Part shown: positions 42,664 to 51,965 of the stretch, piece by piece | Numbering within the stretch: the stretch's first letter is position 1 | Layout: each line of letters starts with the position of its first letter | Assembly (NCBI RefSeq): GCF_003351025.1 | Contig: NZ_QPCG01000004.1 | Coordinates: 1-64,000 of the forward strand | DNA length: 64,000 nucleotides | Direction: 5' to 3' | DNA from: Mucilaginibacter endophyticus | GTDB lineage: Bacteria; Bacteroidota; Bacteroidia; Sphingobacteriales; Sphingobacteriaceae | Notes under the pieces: generated by a model | Told to the model about the DNA's origin: nothing | What the model saw: only the letters and a program-made list of their open reading frames with translations | Database searches by the model: none | Position numbers and translations under genes: made by a program

Positions 42664-45600
42664 ATGTTAAATTTTATCAGTAAGCTTTTCGGAAGCAAAT
42701 CAGAACGGGATGTAAAAAGTATACAGCCTATAGTTGAGAAAATTAAGGCTGAATATGCTAAGCTTGGCTCCCTGAGTAATGATGAGCTTAGGGCTAAGAC
42801 CATATATTTTAAAGAGACCATTGCCGAAGGCCTTTCAGGCATCGACAGTGAGATACAAGCCATTAAAGATCGTACAGAAAACGAGCTTGATATGGATGTA
42901 GCCGAAAAAGTTGAGCTTTATACTCAGCTTGATAAGCTTGAAAAAGATCGTAACAAAGAGCTTGAAGATATATTGATGAATATATTGCCGGAAGCATTTG
43001 CTGTAGTTAAAGAAACAGCAAGTCGCCTTTCTGCCAATAAATCATTAGAAGTTACCGCAACCGAGTTTGACCGTGAACTTGCTGCCCGCAAACCAAACGT
43101 GACTATTAAAGGTGATAAAGCTTTCCATAGCAGCACCTGGATTGCAGCTGGTAACGAAGTTACCTGGAACATGGTTCACTACGATGTACAGCTTATTGGT
43201 GGTACCGTACTACACCAGGGTAAAATATCGGAAATGGCAACGGGTGAAGGTAAAACGCTGGTAGCTACACTACCTGCATACCTGAATGCCCTTGCAGGTC
43301 AGGGTGTTCACATCGTAACGGTGAATGATTACCTGGCCCGACGCGACAGCGAATGGATGGGCCCGCTGTATGAATTCCATGGCCTTTCTGTTGATTGCAT
43401 TGATAAACATGAGCCAAACTCTGAGCAGCGCCGCGCCGCTTATTTGGCCGACATTACTTTTGGTACCAACAACGAGTTTGGTTTCGACTACCTGCGTGAC
43501 AATATGACACGCAGCCCTGAAGAGCTGGTACAACGCAAACTACACTACGCAATGGTGGATGAGGTTGACTCCGTTTTGATTGACGATGCCCGTACACCTT
43601 TAATTATATCAGGCCCTATTCCACGTGGTGATGAGCACGAGTTTTATGAGTTAAAACCACGCATCGAGCGCTTGGTTAATGCGCAGAAAAATTATGTTAA
43701 CGGCGTATTGAACGAAGCAAAAAAGGCAATTAACGAGGGTAATGCTGATGTTGAGGGCGGTGGATTGGCTTTACTACGTGCATTCCGCGGTTTACCAAAA
43801 AGCAAAGCGCTTATCAAATTCCTGAGCGAAGGCGGTAACCGTACTATCCTGCAAAAAGTTGAAAACCACTACATGCAGGATCAAAGCAAAGAGATGCCAA
43901 AGGTTGACTCTGAGCTTTTCTTCGTTATCGACGAGAAAAACAACTCGGTTGAACTTTCAGAAAAAGGTATCGAGCTGATCACCGCTTCAGGCGAAGATCC
44001 GCACTTCTTTGTAATGCCTGACGTAGGTACCGAAATTGCTGAAATTGAAAAATCAGCATTAAGCGCAGAAGATAAGATTGCCCATAAAGACGCGCTGATG
44101 CGCGACTTCTCTATCAAATCTGAGCGTATCCACTCGGTTAACCAGTTATTGAAAGCTTATACCCTGTTTGAAAAGGATACCGAATACATCCTTGACGAAG
44201 GCAAAGTAAAAATTGTTGATGAGCAAACTGGTCGTGTATTGGACGGTCGCCGTTACTCAGATGGTTTACACCAGGCTATTGAGGCTAAAGAAAACGTTAA
44301 GGTTGAAGATGCAACACAAACCTTTGCTACTATCACCCTGCAAAACTACTTCAGGATGTACCACAAGCTTTGTGGTATGACCGGTACTGCTGTTACTGAA
44401 GCTGGTGAGTTTTGGGAAATTTATAAACTGGATGTGGTTGAAATTCCAACCAATTCGAGTATCGTACGTGATGACCGCCAGGATTTGGTTTACCGTACCG
44501 TACGTGAAAAATACAATGCAGTAGCCGAAGAGATTGTGAAGCTTACCCAAGCCGGTCGCCCGGTGTTGGTAGGTACAACTTCGGTTGAGATCTCTGAATT
44601 ATTAAGCCGTATGCTTAAACTGCGCGGCATCAAACATAACGTATTGAACGCCAAAATGCACCAGAAAGAGGCCGATATTGTGGCAGAAGCTGGTAAGGCA
44701 GGTACGGTGACCATTGCTACCAACATGGCTGGTCGTGGTACGGATATTAAATTAGGCCCAGGCGTTAAAGACGCCGGAGGTTTAGCTATCGTAGGTACAG
44801 AGCGTCACGAATCTCGCCGTGTTGACAGGCAGTTACGCGGTCGTTCTGGTCGTCAGGGAGATCCGGGTTCTTCACAATTCTTTGTATCGTTAGAGGATAA
44901 CCTGATGCGTTTATTCGGCTCAGAGCGTATCTCAAGCCTGATGGTACGTATGGGTATTGAAGAAGGTGAAGTGATCCAACACTCAATGATCTCCAAATCA
45001 ATTGAGCGTGCGCAGAAAAAAGTAGAAGAAAACAACTTCGGCATCCGTAAACGTTTATTGGAGTATGACGACGTGATGAACTCACAGCGTACGGTGATCT
45101 ACACTAAACGTAAAAATGCCTTGTTTGGCGAACGTTTAGATGTTGACCTGAGCAACACCATTTTTGATGTGGTTGAGGACATCGTTACCGAATATAAAGA
45201 AAGCGCCAACTACGAAGGTTTCACCTTAGAAGTGATCCGCTTATTCTCTGTTGATATCGAGCTTAGCGCCGACGAATTTGCTTCAAAATCGGCTACAGCA
45301 CTTACCGACTTAACTTTCCAGACGGTAATGGACTTCTACAAACGCAAGCAGGAAGCCATTGCACAACAGGCTTACCCGGTTATCAAAGACGTTTATGAAA
45401 CCCAAGGTCAATATATAGAAAACATTGTTGTTCCGTTCAGCGATGGTATCCACGGTATCCAGGTAGCCGTTCCTCTTAAAAAAGCGGTTGAAAACCACGG
45501 TCACGAGGTATTCAAATCTTTTGAGAAAAACGTTACCTTATACCTGATAGACGATGCATGGAAAGAGCACCTGCGTGAAATGGACGAGTTAAAACAATCT

Positions 45601-45972
45601 GTACAAAACGCGGTTTATGAGCAAAAGGATCCGTTATTGGTTTACAAGTTTGAGGCGTTTGAATTGTTTAGGGGCATGTTGGCCAATGTGAACAAGGAAA
45701 TTGTAAGCTTCCTGTTCCGTGGTGGTATCCCGGTTCAGCAACGAGCTGAAGAGATAAGGGAAGCAAAGCCTGAACCAAAGCTTGACCTGCGCAAAATGAA
45801 AACAACCAAGGCCGAAGTAGTTAGCGAAAGCAACGGCGTGCCGATGGATGACTTTCAGGAGCCACAGAAAATCACCCCGGTGAGGGCTGAAAATAAAATT
45901 GGCCGTAATGATCCTTGCCCTTGTGGTAGTGGTAAAAAATATAAAAACTGCCACGGCGTAGGGCAGAATTAA
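42664..45972 (+). CDS. secA: Protein translocase subunit SecA
   Basis: An 1102-aa preprotein translocase ATPase, the motor that drives unfolded proteins through SecYEG. Walker A MATGEGKTLVA (191-198), then VNDYLARRDSEWMGPLYEF, DEVDSVLIDDARTPLIISG (DEAD-like) and GRQGDPGSSQFFVSLEDN. The C-terminus has the zinc/SecB-binding end CPCGSGKKYKNCHG. It is some 200 residues longer than E. coli SecA; the extra length is spread over insertions such as the stretch around 340-440, as is usual for this phylum. It has a clear promoter and stands first in the plus-strand run to 48726. Confidence 0.97.
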   Translation: MLNFISKLFGSKSERDVKSIQPIVEKIKAEYAKLGSLSNDELRAKTIYFKETIAEGLSGIDSEIQAIKDRTENELDMDVAEKVELYTQLDKLEKDRNKELEDILMNILPEAFAVVKETASRLSANKSLEVTATEFDRELAARKPNVTIKGDKAFHSSTWIAAGNEVTWNMVHYDVQLIGGTVLHQGKISEMATGEGKTLVATLPAYLNALAGQGVHIVTVNDYLARRDSEWMGPLYEFHGLSVDCIDKHEPNSEQRRAAYLADITFGTNNEFGFDYLRDNMTRSPEELVQRKLHYAMVDEVDSVLIDDARTPLIISGPIPRGDEHEFYELKPRIERLVNAQKNYVNGVLNEAKKAINEGNADVEGGGLALLRAFRGLPKSKALIKFLSEGGNRTILQKVENHYMQDQSKEMPKVDSELFFVIDEKNNSVELSEKGIELITASGEDPHFFVMPDVGTEIAEIEKSALSAEDKIAHKDALMRDFSIKSERIHSVNQLLKAYTLFEKDTEYILDEGKVKIVDEQTGRVLDGRRYSDGLHQAIEAKENVKVEDATQTFATITLQNYFRMYHKLCGMTGTAVTEAGEFWEIYKLDVVEIPTNSSIVRDDRQDLVYRTVREKYNAVAEEIVKLTQAGRPVLVGTTSVEISELLSRMLKLRGIKHNVLNAKMHQKEADIVAEAGKAGTVTIATNMAGRGTDIKLGPGVKDAGGLAIVGTERHESRRVDRQLRGRSGRQGDPGSSQFFVSLEDNLMRLFGSERISSLMVRMGIEEGEVIQHSMISKSIERAQKKVEENNFGIRKRLLEYDDVMNSQRTVIYTKRKNALFGERLDVDLSNTIFDVVEDIVTEYKESANYEGFTLEVIRLFSVDIELSADEFASKSATALTDLTFQTVMDFYKRKQEAIAQQAYPVIKDVYETQGQYIENIVVPFSDGIHGIQVAVPLKKAVENHGHEVFKSFEKNVTLYLIDDAWKEHLREMDELKQSVQNAVYEQKDPLLVYKFEAFELFRGMLANVNKEIVSFLFRGGIPVQQRAEEIREAKPEPKLDLRKMKTTKAEVVSESNGVPMDDFQEPQKITPVRAENKIGRNDPCPCGSGKKYKNCHGVGQN

Positions 45973-46054
45973 CCCTCCCAACCCTACCCGGAGGGAGAGG
46001 GCTTTAAAAACGTAATTAAAAAAAATACCATAAAAGTCTCCCCCAAGGGGGAGA
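45973..46054. repeat. CCCTCCC / CTCCCCC hairpin repeats between secA and SPOR gene
   Basis: Two adjacent GC-rich hairpins: CCCTCCC...GGGAGAGGG (45973-46001) and TCTCCCCC-AA-GGGGGAGA (46037-46054). A related CCCCCTTA...TAAAGGGGG hairpin is at 48728-48749. Their purine/pyrimidine words are common intergenic repeats in Bacteroidota as I recall; they may end transcripts. Confidence 0.6.
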
Positions 46055-46070
46055 TTTAGAGGGGGTGACT

Positions 46071-46532
46071 ATGAAAAAAGCAGTATTTGATCATCAAGCT
46101 AAACCAGCCGTAATCAGATACTGCTTTTTTGTTTTATTACTCCTGGCATCAAGCCAGACCTTTGCTCAAACCCGTGGCAAGGTTGAGGTAATAAAAGACC
46201 CGCTGCTTGACACGCTGATAGCCAAACGCTTTTCGCTAAATGGCACAACGGGTACAGACGCCGCCGGGGCATCTTACGGGTACCGGGTGCAATTTTTTAG
46301 CGGCTCAAACCGTAAAGATGCTTACAATGCGCAAAATCGTCTGCAGCAACAACACCCCGAACTGCGAACGTACATCACCTACCGTGATCCTAACTTTAAG
46401 GTAAAAGCAGGTGATTTTCGTACACGCCTCGAAGCCGAGAAGCTGGTACAGGACCTGCGGTCATCGTTTTCGAGCATATTCATCATTCCCGAAAAAATAA
46501 ATCTCCCTAAAACGGATATCAATAATGATTAA
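46071..46532 (+). CDS. SPOR-domain exported protein
   Basis: A protein of about 153 aa. I start it at the ATG giving MKKAVFDHQAKPAVIRYCFF; the longer reading would use GTG at 46065. A signal or anchor helix (CFFVLLLLASSQTFAQ) follows. Residues 70-150 form a SPOR domain, GYRVQFFSGSNRKDAYNAQNR and YRDPNFKVKAGDFRTRLEAEKLVQDL, which binds denuded glycan at division sites. Its stop overlaps the start of the M20 gene by eight bases, so the pair is coupled. Role in septal peptidoglycan is inferred from the domain. Confidence 0.85.
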   Translation: MKKAVFDHQAKPAVIRYCFFVLLLLASSQTFAQTRGKVEVIKDPLLDTLIAKRFSLNGTTGTDAAGASYGYRVQFFSGSNRKDAYNAQNRLQQQHPELRTYITYRDPNFKVKAGDFRTRLEAEKLVQDLRSSFSSIFIIPEKINLPKTDINND

Positions 46533-47715
46533 AGAGCAAATACAGGAATTATCCGCAAAAATATTTGGCGAGGTAGTGGCCAACCGCCGTCACCTGCACG
46601 CCAATCCAGAGCTTTCATTTCATGAAATTCAAACCTCGGCATATGTTGCCCGCAAGCTTGAAGAGCTTGGTTTGGAGTACCATAAAATGGCCGACACAGG
46701 CCTGGTAGCCCTCATTAAAGGCGAAAAACCATCAGATGCAGCTAACGTAGTTGCCCTGCGTGCCGATATGGACGCCTTGCCGATACTGGAAGCTAATGAC
46801 GTTCCGTATAAATCACAAAACGCGGGCGTAATGCATGCCTGCGGTCATGACGCGCACACCTCATCATTATTGGGTACAGCTAAAATATTAACTGAGCTAA
46901 AAAGTCAGTTTGCAGGTACAGTGAAACTGATCTTTCAACCGGCTGAAGAAAAACTGCCTGGCGGCGCCAGCCTGATGATCAAAGAAGGTGTGTTGGAAAA
47001 TCCTAAACCTGCCGCGGTTTTAGGTCAGCACGTAATGCCTTTAATTGATGCCGGTAAAGTAGGTTTCCGTGCGGGTAAATACATGGCTTCAACCGATGAG
47101 ATTTATGTTACGGTTAAAGGTAAAGGTGGCCACGGTGCACAACCGCAACAAAATATTGATCCGGTAATTATAACCGCTCATATCCTGACTGCCCTTCAAC
47201 AGGTGGTTAGCCGTTTTGCAGATCCTAAAAGTCCGTCGGTCCTGTCATTTGGAAAAGTGATTGCTAATGGCGCGACCAACGTGATCCCTAACGAGGTTTA
47301 CCTGGAGGGTACTTTCCGCACCATGGATGAGAAATGGCGCGATGAGGCTCACAAACGCATGAAAAAAATGGCCGAAGGCATTGCCGAAAGCATGGGCGGA
47401 AGCTGTGATTTTAATATTATGCGTGGTTATCCATTCCTGATCAACGAAGAAAAACTAACCCACGCCACCCGTGGCCACGCCGAAGATTATTTAGGTAAAG
47501 AGAACGTGCTTGACCTTGATATATGGATGGCGGCAGAAGATTTTGCTTATTATTCGCAGGTTGCCAATAGCTGTTTCTATCGCCTTGGCACACGTAACGA
47601 AGCCCGCGGCATTACGTCATCGGTACACACACCTACTTTTGATGTAGAGGAAGACGCGTTCAAGGTAAGTACAGGTTTAATGGCTTATTTGGCGGTTAAG
47701 CAATTAGGAAACTAA
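46525..47715 (+). CDS. M20 family amidohydrolase
   Basis: A 396-aa zinc amidohydrolase of the M20D group (hippurate hydrolase, N-acyl-amino-acid deacylase, IAA-amino acid hydrolase). Metal-binding motifs: RADMDALPILEAND, MHACGHDAHTSSLLG (His/Asp), and PAEEKLPGGASLMIKEG with the Glu pair; the dimerisation lid GKGGHGAQPQQNIDP lies at about 205. The C-terminal His is in SSVHTPTFDVEEDAF. No signal peptide, so it is cytoplasmic and acts on imported acyl-amino acids or muropeptide fragments. It overlaps the SPOR gene by eight bases. Confidence 0.92.
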   Translation: MIKEQIQELSAKIFGEVVANRRHLHANPELSFHEIQTSAYVARKLEELGLEYHKMADTGLVALIKGEKPSDAANVVALRADMDALPILEANDVPYKSQNAGVMHACGHDAHTSSLLGTAKILTELKSQFAGTVKLIFQPAEEKLPGGASLMIKEGVLENPKPAAVLGQHVMPLIDAGKVGFRAGKYMASTDEIYVTVKGKGGHGAQPQQNIDPVIITAHILTALQQVVSRFADPKSPSVLSFGKVIANGATNVIPNEVYLEGTFRTMDEKWRDEAHKRMKKMAEGIAESMGGSCDFNIMRGYPFLINEEKLTHATRGHAEDYLGKENVLDLDIWMAAEDFAYYSQVANSCFYRLGTRNEARGITSSVHTPTFDVEEDAFKVSTGLMAYLAVKQLGN

Positions 47716-47731
47716 TTTTGAGCTGAAAGAT

Positions 47732-47779
47732 AAAAGGCGAAAGGCAAAAGGTGCAGCTACCTTTGACCTTTCGCCTTTA
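47732..47779 (+). terminator. Terminator-like inverted repeat after M20 gene
   Basis: AAAAGGCGAAAGGCAAAAGGT and ACCTTTGACCTTTCGCCTTT pair with a few mismatches around GCAGCT. Confidence 0.6.
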
Positions 47780-47799
47780 ACCTTTTACCTAATTTTACT

Positions 47800-48726
47800 A
47801 TGAAAAAACTTCTCCTGATCCTTATCCTTACTACTGCCAGTCTGTTTGTAAAAGCACAGCAGATCAATCGCTTTAATCCGGACACTATCCGTACTATCGT
47901 TATTGATTCGTTAGTTGATATCCGTTCACATAAACTCAACGCCCAGGATTTTATTGATGCTGTATTGGCCGACACCGGCTTTTACCAGGCATTCCAAAAC
48001 ATGAAAAAGTTCGGCTTTACTGCCGAAAACCGCATTTTTACGTATGACAATAAAAACAAGGTAAACGGACGAATCTATCGTAAAATACTGCATAGTGACG
48101 CCGCCGGTAAACATAAAATTGAATACGTAGCCAAGAAAGACAGTGGCGATGTTTACAAAAAGAACGGCAAATACCAGCTGTACACGGTTGAGATGTTCGA
48201 TTTTATTTTCATGAACGCCTACAACTCCGATTTTACCAAGGGCGACGCCCTCCCCGGCTCAGGAGGCAAAAATGAATCATATAAAAGCAAGCTCAAAACG
48301 CTGATCTTCACTCCGGGGCGTAAAGTATCGGGGATTCCATTTATCAGCAGTAAGACCGAAATATTTGGCAGCGATATGCGCCAGTACTATTACTATGAGT
48401 TTGCACGTGGTAAATACCTTGATACTATTCCCGTTTACAGATTTAAAGTACGTTGTAAACCCAGTACATCCGACAGCGATACCATGATCAAGGAGATGAC
48501 CACCATTTTTGATGAGCGCACTTTCCAGATATTGGGTCGCTATATTGATATGAAGTTCAGCAATATGTTCTTGGATTTTAATGTGCAAATGAACATTGAG
48601 CTCAACAATTTTGATGGCGAGCCGCTACCAACAAAAATCACCTACCAGGGTAACTGGAATATCCCTTTTCATAAAGAAGAACGCGCCAGCTTTTTGATTG
48701 TGCATAAGGATTATAAGAGGGAATAA
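47800..48726 (+). CDS. Secreted protein of unknown function
   Basis: A 308-aa protein with a signal peptide (MKKLLLILILTTASLFVKA, cleavage near QQ). I do not recognise a family. The mature part is rich in beta strands (YRKILHSDAAGKHKIEYVAKKD, YKVRCKPSTSDSDTMIKEMTTIFDERTFQILGRYIDMKF) and resembles the open clamshell of lipoprotein-carrier (LolA/DUF-type) folds in its alternation of aromatic and charged residues, but I would not assign it. It is the last gene of the secA-side run and is followed by a hairpin at 48728-48749. Confidence 0.6.
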   Translation: MKKLLLILILTTASLFVKAQQINRFNPDTIRTIVIDSLVDIRSHKLNAQDFIDAVLADTGFYQAFQNMKKFGFTAENRIFTYDNKNKVNGRIYRKILHSDAAGKHKIEYVAKKDSGDVYKKNGKYQLYTVEMFDFIFMNAYNSDFTKGDALPGSGGKNESYKSKLKTLIFTPGRKVSGIPFISSKTEIFGSDMRQYYYYEFARGKYLDTIPVYRFKVRCKPSTSDSDTMIKEMTTIFDERTFQILGRYIDMKFSNMFLDFNVQMNIELNNFDGEPLPTKITYQGNWNIPFHKEERASFLIVHKDYKRE

Positions 48727-48727
48727 G

Positions 48728-48749
48728 CCCCCTTATCCCCTAAAGGGGG
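48728..48749 (+). terminator. Hairpin after secreted protein gene
   Basis: CCCCCTTATCCCCTAAAGGGGG forms a short GC stem, the same family as the hairpins at 45973-46054. Confidence 0.5.
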
Positions 48750-48813
48750 AATGAAGAGGTTTTACACAAAAATATCGGATTTTCAATCAGAAGATCACTT
48801 GCACGACAAAAAA

Positions 48814-48905
48814 ATGTCATTGCGAGGAGGAACGACGAAGCAATCGCATGCTATACAGGGCGGCCCTCCTTCCGTGCGATTGCCACGCTTCGCTCGCAAT
48901 GAAAT
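48814..48905. repeat. REP-like palindrome, family A copy 2
   Basis: Starts ATGTCATTGCGAGGAGG as copy 1 does; arms CGAAGCAATCGCA and TGCGATTGCCACGCTTCG pair around a GC-rich loop. A 64-aa frame across it (MKRFYTK...SLRGGTTKQ) is a repeat artefact. Confidence 0.75.
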
Positions 48906-48928
48906 GATTTTTATTTCTTCTTGTTTAT

Positions 48929-48945
48929 CGCTAAACCCGCGGTAG
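48929..48945. repeat. Truncated copy of the RAYT REP
   Basis: CGCTAAACCCGCGGTAG matches the outer end of the REP at 30020-30037 (CGCTAAACCCCGCGGCAG) with one missing C and a C-to-T change. Only this 17-base end remains, without the GTAACCCG arm. Confidence 0.45.
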
Positions 48946-48961
48946 TTGTTAGTTGCAACTA

Positions 48962-50650
48962 TTATTCCACCCCAATCTTCCCATTCACCAACTCAATAAT
49001 CTCCGCTTCTAAGGCAATAGCATTCCGCTCAATTTCATTGCCACGGTAAATAATATCAATCACATAAGCTTTATCCTTATAGCCGGAAGCATTGATCTTC
49101 ACATTCATAAAAGCACCCAATACTGCCGTGCGGGCACAGAGGGCGGCTACACCGGCATCGGTTATTGAATTTGGATTACCGGATAAAACCATAGCTTTTA
49201 TTACCTCCATGCTATTCAGCGCGGTCTCCATTACTTTGAATGGGATTTCGATGGCGTAGCGGGTAGCATCCTGGATAGCCTTATCACGGGTTGCTTTTTC
49301 TTCGTCGTTTGATTTTGGCAGACTGAAAGCCTGCATAATTTGGTTAAAGGCTGTTGTATCCTGACCTACCAATACCAGGAGATCATTTTTAAACTGCTGC
49401 CCTTTCTGCGCCCAATCGCTAAATTCCCGCCAGCGGTTGTCCCAGCCTTTTTTATGCGAGCTCAGGTTAGCCACCATAGTAGCCAGCGAGGCGCCTAAAG
49501 CCCCAACAGCCGCCGAGATAGAACCTCCACCCGGAGCAGGACTTTCACTGGCGGTTTCGTCGGCCAGATCGGTAAGGCTCATGTTAATGAGCTTGCTATC
49601 GGCTTTATCTTTCAACAAGTATTCAATAATACGCTCTTCAGGTTTAAACGACGAAAGCTCATCCAATCCCATCGATTTAATGGCAATTTTAATCAGCTCC
49701 TTTTCACTTACGCCCACCGAGCGCTGCTGCTTCTCTAAAAAGTACCTGCCTGCATCAAGCATAGCTTTCAGTGGGATCAAACCTACCAGCTCACTACCTG
49801 TTACACGGATACCCCGTGCTGCGGCTTTATCACACACTTCATCAAATGCCTTATGAACAGGGGTGATATTAATATTGGTCAGGTTCATGGAGATCTGGGC
49901 AACGCCATATTCCTCAATATACCAACCAATGGCCTTTACTGCTTTTAACGATCCGGGAATGGTTTTGGCCTTGCCATTTTCATCGTATATTATTTTGCCG
50001 TTTATCGGGTCGCCTTCGCGCATGGTGCGACCAGCCTCACGCACATCAAAAGCGATGGAATTTGCCCTGCGTACAGATGTAGTATTCAGGTTAACATTGT
50101 AAGCCACCAAAAAATCTCTTGCCCCAATCACAGTTGCCCCACGTTTAACATCATTCTCCGCCGGACCAAAATCAGGAGCCCATTCCGGTTGCTTGATCTT
50201 CTTAAAAAAGCCTTCATACTCACCCGCCCTGATCACCGAAAGATTACTCCGCCTTTTGTTCGGCTGCGCCGCCTCGTACAAATAAACCGGGATCTGTAAC
50301 TCCTCGCCCACCCGCTTAGCTAACTGCCTGGCATATTCAGCGGTTTCTTCCATGGTAATATTACTGATCGGTATCAGCGGACACACATCCGTTGCGCCCA
50401 TCCTTGGGTGTTCGCCTTTTTGCTTGCTCATATCGATGAGCTCACCGGCCTTTTTTATTGCCAGGAATGCTGCCTCAATCACCTTTTCGGGTTCGCCAAC
50501 AAAAGTTACCACGGTGCGGTTAGTGGCTTTACCGGGGTCAACATTCAAGAGCCTTACACCGTCAACAGTTTCCACGGCATTGGTAATCTGTTTAATGATA
50601 TCAAGGTTTACACCTTCGCTAAAATTGGGTACGCATTCTATTAGTTTCAT
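48962..50650 (-). CDS. ftcD: Glutamate formimidoyltransferase / formimidoyl-THF cyclodeaminase
   Basis: A 562-aa bifunctional enzyme that moves the formimino group of formiminoglutamate to tetrahydrofolate (N-terminal about 300 residues) and then cyclodeaminates it (C-terminal about 200). The transferase begins MKLIECVPNFSEGVNLDIIKQI and has GATDVCPLIPISNIT; the linker is near residue 330; the cyclodeaminase shows SPAPGGGSISAAVGALGASLATMVANL. It is the last gene of the hut operon and replaces HutG or HutE/HutF, so this organism recovers the one-carbon unit. A REP-like palindrome and CGCTAAACC fragment lie downstream. Confidence 0.95.
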   Translation of the reverse strand: MKLIECVPNFSEGVNLDIIKQITNAVETVDGVRLLNVDPGKATNRTVVTFVGEPEKVIEAAFLAIKKAGELIDMSKQKGEHPRMGATDVCPLIPISNITMEETAEYARQLAKRVGEELQIPVYLYEAAQPNKRRSNLSVIRAGEYEGFFKKIKQPEWAPDFGPAENDVKRGATVIGARDFLVAYNVNLNTTSVRRANSIAFDVREAGRTMREGDPINGKIIYDENGKAKTIPGSLKAVKAIGWYIEEYGVAQISMNLTNINITPVHKAFDEVCDKAAARGIRVTGSELVGLIPLKAMLDAGRYFLEKQQRSVGVSEKELIKIAIKSMGLDELSSFKPEERIIEYLLKDKADSKLINMSLTDLADETASESPAPGGGSISAAVGALGASLATMVANLSSHKKGWDNRWREFSDWAQKGQQFKNDLLVLVGQDTTAFNQIMQAFSLPKSNDEEKATRDKAIQDATRYAIEIPFKVMETALNSMEVIKAMVLSGNPNSITDAGVAALCARTAVLGAFMNVKINASGYKDKAYVIDIIYRGNEIERNAIALEAEIIELVNGKIGVE

Positions 50651-50686
50651 TGGAGAGATTGGAGGTTAGAGATCAGAGGTTAGTTT
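50649..50686. repeat. GATTGGAGGTTAGAG simple repeat between hutI and ftcD
   Basis: Short-word stretch of GAGATTGGAGGTTAGAGATC, matching the words at 13033-13060 and 40203-40243. It lies in the 77-base gap of the operon. Confidence 0.45.
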
Positions 50687-50727
50687 TTATTTATAAATAA
50701 TCAGCGGAATCATAAAAATCATTCGAA

Positions 50728-51948
50728 TCAACGGTCGCCCGTCCAAACATGGGCCGGTTTAAGTTTTCCCTGGTGATATAGTATTTCGCGGTAATCGTTA
50801 CATGGATAGGCCTGCATATCTGCAAGCTTGCCCTTTGTTAATATACCACGATCATTCAGCTTCAATGCCTGTGCTGCCCGATAGGTTAAGCCTGCAAAAA
50901 CTTCTGCAGTGCTTAGTTTTTCGGTTGCTGCCATTACCGAGGCTTGCATCAGTAAATCGCCCATTGGCGCAGAACCGGGGTTCCAATCACTGGCAATAGC
51001 AAGGCAAGCCCCGGCATCAAGTAACTTTCGGGCCGGCGCATAATTCATTCCCAAGCCCAACGAAGCACCGGGTAAAGTTACTGCAACGGTATCTGAATTG
51101 GCCAATAATTTTATCTCATAATCGCCGCTGGCTTCCAAATGATCGGCAGAAGCGGCCCTTGCCTTAACGGCCACTTCGCTGCCTCCGGTTGAAAACTGAT
51201 CGGCATGAACTGTCGCTTCAAAACCCATCTGTTTGGCCTTGCTCAGATAAAACAAAGCATCACTGGCATTAAAAGCTTTTTGTTCGATAAAAATATCCAC
51301 GCGGCCGGCCAAATCATGCTGTTTTATTTTTGGCAACAGATCATTTAACAAATACTTAAGATATTCGCTTTCATCCCCGTTAAAATCGTTCGGCTTGATA
51401 TGAGCCGCAAGACAGGTGGGTACGATATAAGCATGCGCTTTATTAGCCGCCTGATGAATGGCTTTAAGCTGTTTTAGCTCTTCCGCTACCGACAAGCCAT
51501 AACCGCTTTTAATTTCAATAGTGGTTACTCCTTCCGATAAATGCCTGTTGATACGTTGTACTAACAAGTGAGTTAGCTCTGCTTCGGTAGCCGCACGGGT
51601 TTGTGTAACGGAATCCCAAATGCCGCCACCAGATGCCGCAATTTCCAGATAGCTTTTTCCTGAGTTACGCATGGCATAATCCTTAGCTCTGCTCCCTGCA
51701 AAACAGATATGCGTATGACAGTCGACAAAGCCAGGCAGTAATACATGATCGCCGGCAATTTCTTCAATTTGTGCCGATGGATAATTTCTGCGGAGCTTTT
51801 CAAAATCATCAACAGCAATGATAACGCCATCTTCAGTTAACACACCGCCATTGGCAATGATTTGTAAGTGCTCATCATTCACCGCCCCCTTAAAAGGCAA
51901 CCCCGTTAAAGGCAATATTTGCGTAAACGGACCAATTAGTTTTTTCAT
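50728..51948 (-). CDS. hutI: Imidazolonepropionase
   Basis: A 406-aa amidohydrolase-fold enzyme that opens imidazolone-5-propionate to formiminoglutamate. Metal motif HVLLPGFVDCHTHICFAGSRAKD, TTIEIKSGYGLSVAEELK, ADQFSTGGSEVAVKARAASADHLEA and IASDWNPGSAPMGDLLMQA are the hallmarks of HutI. Length is typical. It is 128 bases downstream of hutU, with a REP-like palindrome in the gap, so the operon continues over it or has an internal attenuator. Confidence 0.95.
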   Translation of the reverse strand: MKKLIGPFTQILPLTGLPFKGAVNDEHLQIIANGGVLTEDGVIIAVDDFEKLRRNYPSAQIEEIAGDHVLLPGFVDCHTHICFAGSRAKDYAMRNSGKSYLEIAASGGGIWDSVTQTRAATEAELTHLLVQRINRHLSEGVTTIEIKSGYGLSVAEELKQLKAIHQAANKAHAYIVPTCLAAHIKPNDFNGDESEYLKYLLNDLLPKIKQHDLAGRVDIFIEQKAFNASDALFYLSKAKQMGFEATVHADQFSTGGSEVAVKARAASADHLEASGDYEIKLLANSDTVAVTLPGASLGLGMNYAPARKLLDAGACLAIASDWNPGSAPMGDLLMQASVMAATEKLSTAEVFAGLTYRAAQALKLNDRGILTKGKLADMQAYPCNDYREILYHQGKLKPAHVWTGDR

Positions 51949-51965
51949 GAGTTCCTTTCCTGAAC

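Noticed and set aside
46065..46070. GTG start for the SPOR gene, giving two extra residues
   Set aside because: An ATG two codons later (46071) starts a normal N-terminus (MKKAV); GTG is not needed.
48751..48945. 64-aa open frame with SLRGGTTKQ-type sequence
   Set aside because: It is a translation of the family A palindrome; such frames recur wherever that repeat occurs.
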